Shown here in pieces: positions 44,345 to 52,500 of a stretch of 64,000 nt of DNA. The stretch lies in assembly GCF_021442385.1 (NCBI RefSeq), contig NZ_MUZA01000001.1, forward strand, positions 124,001 through 188,000. Direction: 5' to 3'. The position numbers were made by a program, and so were the translations under genes. Each line of letters begins with the position of its first letter. Positions within the stretch are counted from its first letter, which is position 1. The notes beneath the pieces are model-generated. The model did no database searches. It saw only the letters and a list, made by a program, of their open reading frames with translations, and was not told the DNA's origin. The stretch comes from Micromonospora sp. MH99 (GTDB lineage Bacteria > Actinomycetota > Actinomycetes > Mycobacteriales > Micromonosporaceae).

Positions 44345-45859
44345 ATGAAACGGAAAAGGCCGTCACACGGGCCTGTCAGCACCCGGTCCCTGCACCGCCT
44401 CCTGGTCGCGCTGGTGAGCGCGATGACCGCGTTGGCTGGCGTCGTCGTCGTCACGTCCTCGCCGGCGACCGCCGCCACCAGCCAGTTCCGCGGAATGAAC
44501 TGGGCCGTGCTGGGTGACAACTTCAGCACCGGTCCGCTCGTCGTGCAGGGCCTCAGCTCGTCCGACAGCAACGCGACGGTGCGGGCCAAGGCCAACGCCC
44601 TCTACGACACCATGGCCTCCACCATGGGGGTCAACACCGTGCGGCTGCCCATCAACACCCACACGGTGGGGACGGCGTGGTGGGAGGCGTACCGCGGTGC
44701 CATCGACGCCGCGACCGCCCGCGGATTCAAAGTCATCCTCGCCTACTGGGAGGACGGCGCGGCCTCCGGCGGCAGGATCACGAACCTCGCCGCGTGGAAC
44801 GCGATGTGGTCCACGGTGACCAACACGTACGGCTCGAACCCCAACGTCTACTTCGAACCGATGAACGAGCCGCACGGCTACAGCTCGGCCGAGTGGCGCA
44901 CCGTCGCCGCGAACTGGCTGAGCTACCACTACTCCGCGGTGCCCGGCCGGGTGCTCATCGGTGGCACCGGCTTCAGCCAGGACCTGCGCGACATCTGCAA
45001 CGACAGCCGCTTCAACTCGACCCTGCTGTCCTTTCACTACTACGCGTTCTTCTACGGCGCGATGACGTACGACGCCTTCCGCAGCCACATCCAGACCCGC
45101 CTGGGCAATTGCGCCTCCCGCGCGGTCGCCACCGAGTTCGGCGCTCCCATGAACGACGGCCGCAACTACGCCGACGCGGGCAGCACCGACAACTTCGTGC
45201 GCTACATCCGCGCGATGGCCCAGGTCATGCGCGACAACCAGATGGGCGGCACGTACTGGCCCGCCCTCGGCGGCAAGCCGGGCACCATCGGATACGACTG
45301 GTACTCGATGTTCGCCCTCGGTGGCAGCGGCACCAACCTCACCCTGACCATCCGCAACACCTCCGGCGCCGACCGGATCCGGTACGCGTGGGGCGACACC
45401 ATCGGCGGCGGCGACCCGACGACGCCTCCGCCCACGACGGGAACGTTCTACCGGCTCACCGTGCGGCACAGCGGCAAAGCCATGGACGTCCAGCAGCCGA
45501 ACACCGACAACGGCGCGCGGGTCGGCCAGTACACGTACGGCGGCAACGCGTGGCAGCAGTGGCAGTTCCAGGACGCCGGCAGTGGCTACTGGCGCATCAT
45601 CAGCCGACACAGCGGAAAGTGCCTCGATGTGGTGAGCGCGTCGACCGCCGACGGCGCCGAACTCGTCCAGTACACCTGTGGCACCGGCACCAACCAGCAG
45701 TTCCAGATGGTCGCCAACGGCAGCTACTTCCAACTCCGTGCCCGTCACAGCGGCAAGTGTGTGGACGTACCGGCCGCGTCGACCGCCGACGGGGTGGTCC
45801 TCAAGCAGTATTCGTGCAACACCGGCGCCAACCAGCAGTGGTCGCGCACGGCCGTCTGA
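44345..45859 (+). CDS. Secreted GH5 family glycosidase (cellulase/mannanase type) with ricin-type module
   Basis: A 504-residue exported endoglycanase (signal peptide to about 44, ATA-AT). The (beta/alpha)8 domain carries the acid/base Glu175 (FEPMNEPHG) and the nucleophile Glu264 (VATEFGAPM), with VNTVRLPIN upstream as in GH5. A short Pro/Thr linker (about 357-367) joins it to a RICIN_2-type trefoil whose repeats read H-S-G-K-x-M/C/V-D-V. The specific substrate (cellulose, mannan or xylan) cannot be told. It is cotranscribed with GH43 by spacing. The ATG has only a weak ribosome binding site (GGACC), which suggests coupling. Confidence 0.9.
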   Translation: MKRKRPSHGPVSTRSLHRLLVALVSAMTALAGVVVVTSSPATAATSQFRGMNWAVLGDNFSTGPLVVQGLSSSDSNATVRAKANALYDTMASTMGVNTVRLPINTHTVGTAWWEAYRGAIDAATARGFKVILAYWEDGAASGGRITNLAAWNAMWSTVTNTYGSNPNVYFEPMNEPHGYSSAEWRTVAANWLSYHYSAVPGRVLIGGTGFSQDLRDICNDSRFNSTLLSFHYYAFFYGAMTYDAFRSHIQTRLGNCASRAVATEFGAPMNDGRNYADAGSTDNFVRYIRAMAQVMRDNQMGGTYWPALGGKPGTIGYDWYSMFALGGSGTNLTLTIRNTSGADRIRYAWGDTIGGGDPTTPPPTTGTFYRLTVRHSGKAMDVQQPNTDNGARVGQYTYGGNAWQQWQFQDAGSGYWRIISRHSGKCLDVVSASTADGAELVQYTCGTGTNQQFQMVANGSYFQLRARHSGKCVDVPAASTADGVVLKQYSCNTGANQQWSRTAV

Positions 45860-45895
45860 CAATCGTTGCGCCGGACTACCGACCCACGGTGGCCC

Positions 45896-45932
45896 GCACC
45901 CCCGGTACCGAGCTGACCGGTGCCGGGGGTGC
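45896..45932 (+). terminator. Terminator hairpin after the GH5 gene
   Basis: GCACCCCCGGTACC (45896-45909) pairs with GGTGCCGGGGGTGC (45919-45932) with one G-U pair and a 9-base loop. It lies between convergent genes. Confidence 0.7.
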
Positions 45933-45990
45933 GCCGCACCGACGCCACCCCCGTGGGCGTCGCAACGGATGAGCCCTCGCGATCCGCGCG

Positions 45991-46560
45991 TCAGACGGCC
46001 CTGAGGTCGGCCGCGCCGAAGGAGACGGCGAACCGTTTGCACCAGATGGAGACGCTCCGGAAGTCGCGTGGGTCGACCGATGCCGGAATCTCGTACACCT
46101 GGTTGCCCTGATTGCCCTTGAGCCTGGCCAGTTCGACCCATTCGCCGTCATCGAACACCCGCCACCCGGCCCTGCCGAGGGTGACCGGTTGGTCGGTCAG
46201 CCACACGCGCAGGTCCGGCCCGCTCGACGTGTTCAGGTCCCGCAGGACGAGCTGGTGGCGCCCGTCGGCGAGCCGGTGGATCTCGGCGCTGCCGGTCGTG
46301 CGGTGCTCGTGGGTGACGAACTCGCCGACGGTCAGGATCTCGTTGCCCGCAGGTGTCGCCGTCGGTGCCACGGGAGCCGCGGACGCGGGGATGGGCGTCG
46401 GCGTGGTCGATGTCGTCAGCGCGGGGGGAACCGCCTCGTCGACGTACGTGTCGGTGAACACCTTCCACGGTTGGAACCAGTAGAGGGCCAGAGCCGTCAC
46501 GAGGACAGCGGAGGCGAGAGCGGTCCAGGCCACGCGCGACCGGAAGATCCTTTTTCCCAC
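45991..46560 (-). CDS. DM13 domain-containing membrane-anchored protein
   Basis: A 189-residue protein with one N-terminal membrane segment (about 11-29), a Pro/Thr/Ala-rich linker (about 45-70) and an extracytoplasmic DM13-like domain (about 75-187). The domain shows the usual H-x-x-x-G-x-A, L-R-D-L-N-T-S-S-G-P-D-L-x-V-W-L and a conserved Cys in V-S-I-W-C-K-R-F near the end. DM13 has been proposed to be a cytochrome-like electron-transfer domain with that Cys, but the function is unproven. GTG start, no ribosome binding site seen. Confidence 0.8.
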   Translation of the reverse strand: MGKRIFRSRVAWTALASAVLVTALALYWFQPWKVFTDTYVDEAVPPALTTSTTPTPIPASAAPVAPTATPAGNEILTVGEFVTHEHRTTGSAEIHRLADGRHQLVLRDLNTSSGPDLRVWLTDQPVTLGRAGWRVFDDGEWVELARLKGNQGNQVYEIPASVDPRDFRSVSIWCKRFAVSFGAADLRAV

Positions 46561-46710
46561 ACCGGCAGCGTACGACCGCCGCAGCCGTCGAACTGGTCGC
46601 GAACCCTTTCGGATCTCTTACGACGCTCCGGGTCGCCCGCTCCCGCCCACGTCAGCGGCAGCGCCGGCGCTCGGCCGAGTTTGGCGCTCAGCGTGTCCGC
46701 GTACGACCCG

Positions 46711-47316
46711 TCAGCCCTGGGTTCCGCTGGCCGTCGGCGTGGACAGCGCGGGCCGGGGCATTCGGGCGAGAGCGTCGTCGCGGCTGTCGAAGATCGGGAA
46801 GACCCCGTCAAGGCGCATCGTGTGCAGGACGGTGCGGATGAACCGCGACGGCGCGGCGAGGCAGAGGGTGACACCCCGCTCGCGGGCGTCGAGGTGTGCC
46901 CGCACCAGCAGACCGAGGCCGGTGGAGTCGATGACGTGTACCCGGCTGAGGTCGACGACCACGGGACCGTCCGCGTCGACCGCGTCGCGTAGTGCGGCGC
47001 GCAGCGCTTCGCCCGTATCGAGGTCGATGTCACCGGTGGTCGTGACGACTGTCGCGTCGTCGAGGTGGTCGATGCCGAGAACCTCGCCGGAACCGTGGCC
47101 CTCGCCCCACGAGTGCCCGGGACGGGCGGGCGGAAGCAGGCTGCAGTGAGGGCAGCGGTGCGGGCCGGTGGCGAACGGGGAACCGCTCCAGCCGTGCTCC
47201 GACACGAGCGTCCACACCACCTCCGCGTCGGGGAGCACGCACGCGGCGGCCGTGATGCTGTCACCGCAGGTGTCGCAGATCAGTGTCATCAGGTGGTCGT
47301 CCGGGACGACTGTCAT
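46711..47316 (-). CDS. STAS domain protein with N-terminal zinc-ribbon-like motif
   Basis: A 201-residue protein. The N-terminus holds CxxC pairs (Cys14/Cys17 and Cys55/Cys58) resembling a zinc ribbon. The C-terminal STAS domain (about 75-190) is of the anti-sigma-factor-antagonist type, with VHVIDSTGLGLLVRAH around the phosphorylatable Ser/Thr. Such proteins bind an anti-sigma kinase when dephosphorylated. No kinase or sigma gene is adjacent. I start at ATG 47314-47316 with AAGGA 8 bases upstream; ATG 47289 is possible but would still keep both Cys pairs. A second STAS gene lies 56 bases upstream on the same strand. Confidence 0.82.
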   Translation of the reverse strand: MTVVPDDHLMTLICDTCGDSITAAACVLPDAEVVWTLVSEHGWSGSPFATGPHRCPHCSLLPPARPGHSWGEGHGSGEVLGIDHLDDATVVTTTGDIDLDTGEALRAALRDAVDADGPVVVDLSRVHVIDSTGLGLLVRAHLDARERGVTLCLAAPSRFIRTVLHTMRLDGVFPIFDSRDDALARMPRPALSTPTASGTQG

Positions 47317-47372
47317 GCTGCTGGTCCTTCCTGTGCCCGGGATGTCTGGCCGGCGGTGGTGGGAACGAAATC

Positions 47373-47801
47373 TCAGGACCGCGACGAGCCCGAGTGGTCG
47401 ACGCGGGCTCTGCCGACAGCGACAAGCGTCGGCTCCGCGGGCCCCGACTCGTCCTGCGGCGTCGGGCCGCCGCGCGGTGCCGGCGACGTTCCGGTGACGA
47501 TCGGCAGGACCTGGTCCAGACGGGCAAGGTGCAGAATGCGTTGGATCCGGTGGTTCGGGTTGCGTACGACGAGGACCCCGTCCATGCGGGTCAGCCGTCG
47601 GTGCACGTCGAGCAGCAGGCCGATGGCGGCGGCATCGATGTAGCGGCACCCGGCCAGATCGACCACGACCCGCCGGGGGCGCAGCGCGAGCAGCTCGTCC
47701 AACGCGGCTCCGGTCTCCGCCAGGCAGGCCAGGTCGAGCTGCTTGATGGACACCTCCACCAACGGCAGCGCGTACGACCTCGGTTGCAGTGGGCCGGTCA
47801 C
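47373..47801 (-). CDS. STAS domain protein (anti-sigma factor antagonist-like)
   Basis: A 142-residue single-domain STAS protein (about 10-110) with a Pro/Ser-rich tail. The segment that normally carries the phosphorylated Ser (D-S-S-G-L) reads D-A-A-A-I-G at 56-61, so it probably cannot be phosphorylated and may be constitutively in the binding form. The following D-V-H-R-R-L-T-R-M-D-G-V-L and V-R-N-P-x-x-x-I-Q-R-I-L stretches are typical. GTG start with GAGGGG upstream. It is likely cotranscribed with the zinc-ribbon STAS gene and is divergent from the response regulator gene. Confidence 0.82.
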   Translation of the reverse strand: MTGPLQPRSYALPLVEVSIKQLDLACLAETGAALDELLALRPRRVVVDLAGCRYIDAAAIGLLLDVHRRLTRMDGVLVVRNPNHRIQRILHLARLDQVLPIVTGTSPAPRGGPTPQDESGPAEPTLVAVGRARVDHSGSSRS

Positions 47802-47941
47802 GGTCGTACCCCTCTCGTCGTGGTCCTGGTCGCCTGTACCGTGCCGGGCGGGCTTGGCGGTTCCCGCGCGGATCTATGACAGTTGCGTGACAAATCAGCA
47901 GGCCACCGGCCGCGATTGGCCGCGGTGCCGGTGCCCTGGGG

Positions 47942-48643
47942 ATGATGCCGGTCATGACGGCCGTACTGGTGATCGAGGACGACGACCGGATCCGCTTGGC
48001 GCTGCTGCTCGCACTCGAGGACGAGGGCTACGACGCGGTGGGCGCGGCCACCGCCGAGGAGGGTCTGCGCGCGCAGCGCCGCGACCCCGCCGACTACGTG
48101 CTGGTCGACCTGATGCTGCCCGGACTCGACGGTTTCGAGTGCATCGGGCAGCTCCGCCGCGACGACGACGTACCCATCGTGGTGATCAGCGCCCGCGACG
48201 ATACCCACGACATCGTCGCCGCCCTCGAAGCCGGCGCCGACGACTACCTCGTCAAGCCGGTGGCGATCAAGGAACTGACGGCGCGACTGCGCGCCCTGCG
48301 CCGCCGCGCTCGCACCGGCTTCGGGGAATCGGCATCGGACCGGGTGCCCGTGCTGGCCTTCGGCGAGCTGGAGATCAGTCCCGATGCGGGCGAGGTAAGC
48401 CGTGGCGGCCAGCCCGTCGCCGTGACCCGCACCGAGTTCCGGCTGTTGTGCGAGTTGGCCGAACACGCCGGCCGGGTGTTGTCGCGCCAGCAGTTGCTGC
48501 AGCGGGTCTGGGGGTACGACATCGGTGATGAGCGACTGGTCGACGTGCACGTCGGCCGGTTGCGGCAGAAGATCGAGCCGGACCCGACGAACCCGCGGCA
48601 TCTGGTCACCCTGCGGGGTCTGGGCTACAAGTTGCAGCGATGA
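47942..48643 (+). CDS. OmpR/PhoB family two-component response regulator
   Basis: A 233-residue regulator. The receiver domain has the acidic pair in LVIEDDDRIR, the phospho-acceptor Asp in YVLVDLMLPGLDG (about residue 56), Ser in VVISARDD and Lys in YLVKP. The C-terminal winged helix ends GRVLSRQQLLQRVWGYDIGDERLVDVHVGRLRQKIEPDPTNPRHLVTLRGLGYKL. ATG 47942, 47945 and 47954 are all in frame; the last gives the commonest protein start. It overlaps the downstream kinase gene by 4 bases. Confidence 0.95.
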   Translation: MMPVMTAVLVIEDDDRIRLALLLALEDEGYDAVGAATAEEGLRAQRRDPADYVLVDLMLPGLDGFECIGQLRRDDDVPIVVISARDDTHDIVAALEAGADDYLVKPVAIKELTARLRALRRRARTGFGESASDRVPVLAFGELEISPDAGEVSRGGQPVAVTRTEFRLLCELAEHAGRVLSRQQLLQRVWGYDIGDERLVDVHVGRLRQKIEPDPTNPRHLVTLRGLGYKLQR

Positions 48644-49995
48644 GGCGCCTCGGACTGCGGACCAGGGTCACCGCCGCGTTCGCCGTCGGGGCGCTCCTGC
48701 TCGCCGCCTCAATGGCCCTGGTCTCCTACGAGCTGACTCGTCGTTCCCTGATCGGTGAGCGGGAACGCACGGCCCTGCGCGCCGCGTACTTCGATGCGAC
48801 AGTGGTTCGTGCCGGGATCGACACCGACACTCCCGACGTCGTGGCGGTGCTGCGGTCGCTGGACACCGGGGGCGGTCGCCGTCCGGTGCTGCACCTCAAC
48901 GGCGAGTGGTACGCCCGCACCGCCGACCCTGGCCCCACCACCGCCATTCCCGTCGACCTGCGACGTACCGTGGCGTCCGGGCAACCGGCGGTGCAGCGGG
49001 TGCGGGTGGACGGCCAGCCCGTCCTGGTGGTCGGCGTCCCCCTGTCCGCCACAGCAACGTACTTCGAGGTCAACTCGCTGCGCGAGTTGGAGCAGACGGT
49101 CCAGGTCCTGGCGCTCGCCCTGACCACGGTGGCCATCATGATCGCCGGTTCTGGCGCCGCGCTGGGCTGGTACGCCACCCGGCACGGACTGCGCCCGCTG
49201 ACGGCGGTCGCCGACGCGGCGGAGAAAATCGCCGCTGGTGACTTCACGGCCCGGCTGGACCCGGCCACCGACCCCGACCTGACCCGGTTGTCCTCCTCGT
49301 TCAACCAGATGGTCGACCGGCTCGCCCACCGCATCGAGCGCGACCGCCGTTTCGCCGCCGACGTCAGTCACGAACTGCGCTCGCCGCTGCAGACCCTCGC
49401 CGCCGCGGCCAGCGTCCTGGCTCGCCGTCGGGAACAGCAGGACGAGCGGACGGCGATCGCGGCGGGGCTGGTCGCCGACGAGATAGACCGTTTCCAGCGG
49501 CTCGTCAACGACCTGATCGACCTGGCCCGTAGCGACCGGCCAGCCCACCGCGCCCCCGTGGACGTGGTGGCGCTGGCCCGGGACGCCTGCCACACTCTCG
49601 ACCTGCCCGCGTCGGTCGTTCGCCTCGCACCCGAGGTGCCCGCGACGTGGCGGGTCGAGCGGCGACGCGTCACGCAGGTGCTGGCGAACCTGTTGGACAA
49701 CGCCGTGACCTACGGGGGTGGCCCGACGTCCGTCCTGCTCGATCGCGACGGCAGCGCGGGCGTCATCGAGGTCGAGGATGACGGCCCGGGCGTCCCCGTC
49801 GAGGACCGAGAAGCGATCTTCGATCGCTTCGTCCGCGGGCGAGCTGCCCACACCCGGGGTGCCGGCGACGGTACCGGCCTCGGTCTGGCGCTGGTCGTCC
49901 AGCACGCCGCCGCGCACGGCGGACACGTCGCTGTCACCGACCGTCCCGGCGGGGGTGCCCGCTTTCGCGTCACGCTGCCGGAGAGCCTGACGTGA
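48640..49995 (+). CDS. HAMP-containing sensor histidine kinase
   Basis: A 451-residue membrane kinase. One membrane segment (about 9-28), an extracytoplasmic sensor of about 130 residues, a second membrane segment (about 162-182) and a HAMP domain (to about 235) are followed by the kinase core. The core shows the H-box FAADVSHELRSPLQTLAAA (His about 247), N-box LANLLDNAVTYGGG, DDGPGVP, FDRFVRG and GDGTGLGLALVVQHAAAHGG. It should phosphorylate the adjacent response regulator. The stimulus is unknown. It overlaps the next gene by 4 bases (GTGA), so the lipoprotein is probably part of the same signalling unit. Confidence 0.95.
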   Translation: MRRLGLRTRVTAAFAVGALLLAASMALVSYELTRRSLIGERERTALRAAYFDATVVRAGIDTDTPDVVAVLRSLDTGGGRRPVLHLNGEWYARTADPGPTTAIPVDLRRTVASGQPAVQRVRVDGQPVLVVGVPLSATATYFEVNSLRELEQTVQVLALALTTVAIMIAGSGAALGWYATRHGLRPLTAVADAAEKIAAGDFTARLDPATDPDLTRLSSSFNQMVDRLAHRIERDRRFAADVSHELRSPLQTLAAAASVLARRREQQDERTAIAAGLVADEIDRFQRLVNDLIDLARSDRPAHRAPVDVVALARDACHTLDLPASVVRLAPEVPATWRVERRRVTQVLANLLDNAVTYGGGPTSVLLDRDGSAGVIEVEDDGPGVPVEDREAIFDRFVRGRAAHTRGAGDGTGLGLALVVQHAAAHGGHVAVTDRPGGGARFRVTLPESLT

Positions 49996-50552
49996 GGCGC
50001 CGTCACCTGCTCGCCGTAGGGCTTGTCGCGTTACTGGCCGGCTGTGGCATCCCCACCGACGAGGCGCCTCGCGCGGTGCCACCGCCACGCGGGCCGTTTC
50101 CGACCTCCGCTCCCGCCGAGACCGCGCCGGTCGGCCCGGCCACCGAGACACTCTGCCTGGTCCGCGACAACCGGATCGTCCCGGTGCTCCGGCGCGTCGA
50201 GCGCTCACGCGGCATCGAGGACCAGCTGCGGCATCTGCTGTCGGGGCCCACCGGGGCCGAACGCGACGCCGACCTCACCAGCGCGCTGCCGGGAGCGGTC
50301 AATGCCGCCGGTGTGACAGTGACCGGCACCCAGGCCCGGGTCGCGGTCGACGAACCCGCTGACGACGCCGGCCGTAGCGACGAGGTCCTTGCCTTCGGAC
50401 AGATCGTCTGCACCCTCACCAGCCGCGACGACGTCACCTCAGTGACGTTCCTTCGCGACGGCAGGCCGCTGGGAGTGCCCCGCGCCGACGGATCGCTGTC
50501 CGAGCAGCCGCTCACCCGCACCGACTATGCTCCGCTGATCACCCCACGGTGA
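49992..50552 (+). CDS. GerMN domain lipoprotein (LpqB-like fragment)
   Basis: A 186-residue lipoprotein (lipobox LAGC, Cys18) with a Pro-rich linker and a GerMN domain (about 50-165: TLCLVRDNRIVPVLRRV, G-P-T-G-A-E-R, V-A-V-D-E-P). In actinobacteria the MtrA-MtrB pair is followed by LpqB, a larger lipoprotein with GerMN and propeller domains. This one keeps only the GerMN part, so it may be a compact partner that modulates the kinase. GTG start inside the kinase stop codon. Confidence 0.83.
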   Translation: MRRRHLLAVGLVALLAGCGIPTDEAPRAVPPPRGPFPTSAPAETAPVGPATETLCLVRDNRIVPVLRRVERSRGIEDQLRHLLSGPTGAERDADLTSALPGAVNAAGVTVTGTQARVAVDEPADDAGRSDEVLAFGQIVCTLTSRDDVTSVTFLRDGRPLGVPRADGSLSEQPLTRTDYAPLITPR

Positions 50553-50690
50553 GCCGTCGCACACCCTGCGCATCGCCCGCCTGTCACCACGCCCGATGCT
50601 GACCGCCCAGGCTGATAGGTTGATCTCAGGTGTGCCGGGAAGCCTGGTCGGCGTTGCGATGACGGCTGACCAGAACCGGAGAAGCGCCGA

Positions 50691-51980
50691 ATGAGCATCC
50701 TGGCCTGGATCGCGGTGGCCGTGTTCGTCGCCGCGTACGTCCTGATCGCCACCGAGAAGATCAACCGGGTGACGGTGGCCCTGGGCGGCGCATCGATCAT
50801 GTTGGCGATCGGGGCGACCGATGCCGAGCACGCGTTCTTCTCCGAAGAGGCGGGCATCGACTGGAACGTCATCTTCCTGCTGCTGGGAATGATGCTGATC
50901 GTCGGTGTGCTGAAACGCACCGGCCTGTTCGAGTACCTGGCGATCTGGAGCGCGAAGAAGGCCCGGGGCCGTCCGTTCCCGATCATGGTGATCCTGGTCG
51001 TGGTGACCGCCGTGGTGTCGGCGGCGCTGGACAACGTCACCACAGTGCTGCTGGTGGCCCCGGTGACGCTGCTGGTCTGCGAGCGGCTCGGCGTGCCGCC
51101 GATCCCGTTTCTGATCGCCGAGGTCATGGCGTCCAACATCGGCGGTGCCGCCACCCTGGTCGGCGACCCGCCGAACATCATCATCGCCAGCCGGTCGGGG
51201 CTGAGTTTCACCGACTTCCTGAACGTCATGGCCCCGCTGGTGCTGATCGTGCTCGTCGTGTTCATCGGCCTGTGCCGGATCATGTTCCGCACGGCGTTCC
51301 GCTACGACGCCGAGCGCGCGGCCCGGGTGATGGCGCTGCGGGAGGCGGACGCGATTCGCGACCGCCGCCTGGTGGTGATCAGCCTGGTGGTGCTCGGCAC
51401 GGTGCTGCTCGCGTTCAGCCTGCACACGGTGCTGCACCTGGAGCCGTCGGTGGTGGCCATACTCGGTGGCCTGCTGTTGCTGGCGTTGTCGCGGCTGGAC
51501 ACGGACGACGTGGTCAAGGACGTCGAGTGGCCGACGCTGGTGTTCTTCGCCGGCCTGTTCATCATGGTCGGAGCCCTGGTCGCCACCGGGGTGATCGACA
51601 GCATCGCCCGGTCGGCGACCGAGGCCGTCGGGGGCAAACTGTGGCCGGCCACCATGTTGATGCTGTGGGCGTCGGCGGGGCTGTCGGCGATCGTGGACAA
51701 CATCCCGTACGTGGCGACGTTGAGCCCGATCGTGAGCGAGCTGGTGAACGCCGAAGGTGGGCTCGACAAGGCTCAGGTGCTGTGGTGGGCGCTCGCCATC
51801 GGGGCTGACTTCGGCGGCAACGCCACTGCCGTCGGCGCGTCGGCGAACGTGGTGGTGCTCGGCATCGCCGAACGAGCCGGGCACAAGATCACGTTCTGGG
51901 GATTCACCAAGTACGGTCTGATCGTCACAGTCATCTCGGTGGCGATCGCGGTGCCGTACCTGTGGTTGCGATTCTTCTGA
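50691..51980 (+). CDS. ArsB/NhaD family ion transporter
   Basis: A 429-residue polytopic membrane protein with about 11-12 hydrophobic segments, of the ion-transporter superfamily that includes ArsB, NhaD and citrate carriers. Signature stretches are SAALDNVTTVLLVAPVTLLV, EVMASNIGGAATLVGDPPNIIIASRSGLSF, LSAIVDNIPYVATLSPIV and GADFGGNATAVGASANVVVLGIAERAG. The paired D-N-V-T / D-N-I-P re-entrant motifs are typical. Substrate could be Na+/H+, arsenite or another anion; the adjacent nhaA favours Na+ or pH homeostasis. GGAG lies upstream of the ATG. Confidence 0.87.
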   Translation: MSILAWIAVAVFVAAYVLIATEKINRVTVALGGASIMLAIGATDAEHAFFSEEAGIDWNVIFLLLGMMLIVGVLKRTGLFEYLAIWSAKKARGRPFPIMVILVVVTAVVSAALDNVTTVLLVAPVTLLVCERLGVPPIPFLIAEVMASNIGGAATLVGDPPNIIIASRSGLSFTDFLNVMAPLVLIVLVVFIGLCRIMFRTAFRYDAERAARVMALREADAIRDRRLVVISLVVLGTVLLAFSLHTVLHLEPSVVAILGGLLLLALSRLDTDDVVKDVEWPTLVFFAGLFIMVGALVATGVIDSIARSATEAVGGKLWPATMLMLWASAGLSAIVDNIPYVATLSPIVSELVNAEGGLDKAQVLWWALAIGADFGGNATAVGASANVVVLGIAERAGHKITFWGFTKYGLIVTVISVAIAVPYLWLRFF

Positions 51981-51983
51981 CGC

Positions 51984-52430
51984 TCAGGTGCCGAGCATCC
52001 GGTCGAGCAGCCCGTCCAGGGTGATCGCGCCGGTCATCACCCGGTCGCGGTCGACGACCGCGACCAGCGGCACATTCGATCGGGCCATCACCGAGGCGAC
52101 CTCAAGCAGGGTGGCGTCGGCGCCGACGGCCGGCAGGTCCGGGCGGTTGCGGGGCAGCAGGTCCGCGACGGTGCGGTCGCCGATGCCCTCCAGGATCACG
52201 TCGGCAGCGGCCTCGTCGATCACCCGGGCCAACGTCGGATCGTCCTGGCAGTAGGACGGCAGCGCCATTCGCAGCACCTGCGTGCCGGCCAGCACCGTCG
52301 ACGGACGGCCCTTGGTGTCCACCACGATCAGACCGGGCAGGTCCTGCGCCGCCAGGATCCGCGCGGCCTCGCGGGCCGGCATGTCCTCGGTGACGGTCTC
52401 CATCGGGATGGCCACATCGCTCGCGCGCAT
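51984..52430 (-). CDS. CBS domain pair protein
   Basis: A 148-residue cytoplasmic protein made of two CBS motifs (about 8-60: VTEDMPAREAARILAAQDLPGLIVVDTKGRPSTVLAGTQVL; about 92-145: DLPAVGADATLLEVASVMARSNVPLVAVVDRDRVMTGAITLDGLLDRML). Such modules bind adenosyl nucleotides and often regulate a transporter. It is convergent with the ArsB/NhaD-type gene, with only 3 bases between, and lies 70 bases downstream of nhaA on the same strand. I start at ATG 52428-52430; an upstream frame adds 36 Arg-rich residues. Confidence 0.85.
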   Translation of the reverse strand: MRASDVAIPMETVTEDMPAREAARILAAQDLPGLIVVDTKGRPSTVLAGTQVLRMALPSYCQDDPTLARVIDEAAADVILEGIGDRTVADLLPRNRPDLPAVGADATLLEVASVMARSNVPLVAVVDRDRVMTGAITLDGLLDRMLGT

Positions 52431-52500
52431 GCACCGACGATACGCCCGGACGCCGCGTCGCCCGCGCTGATGCGCCCTGGCAGCGCGTGGGGCGGCGGGC

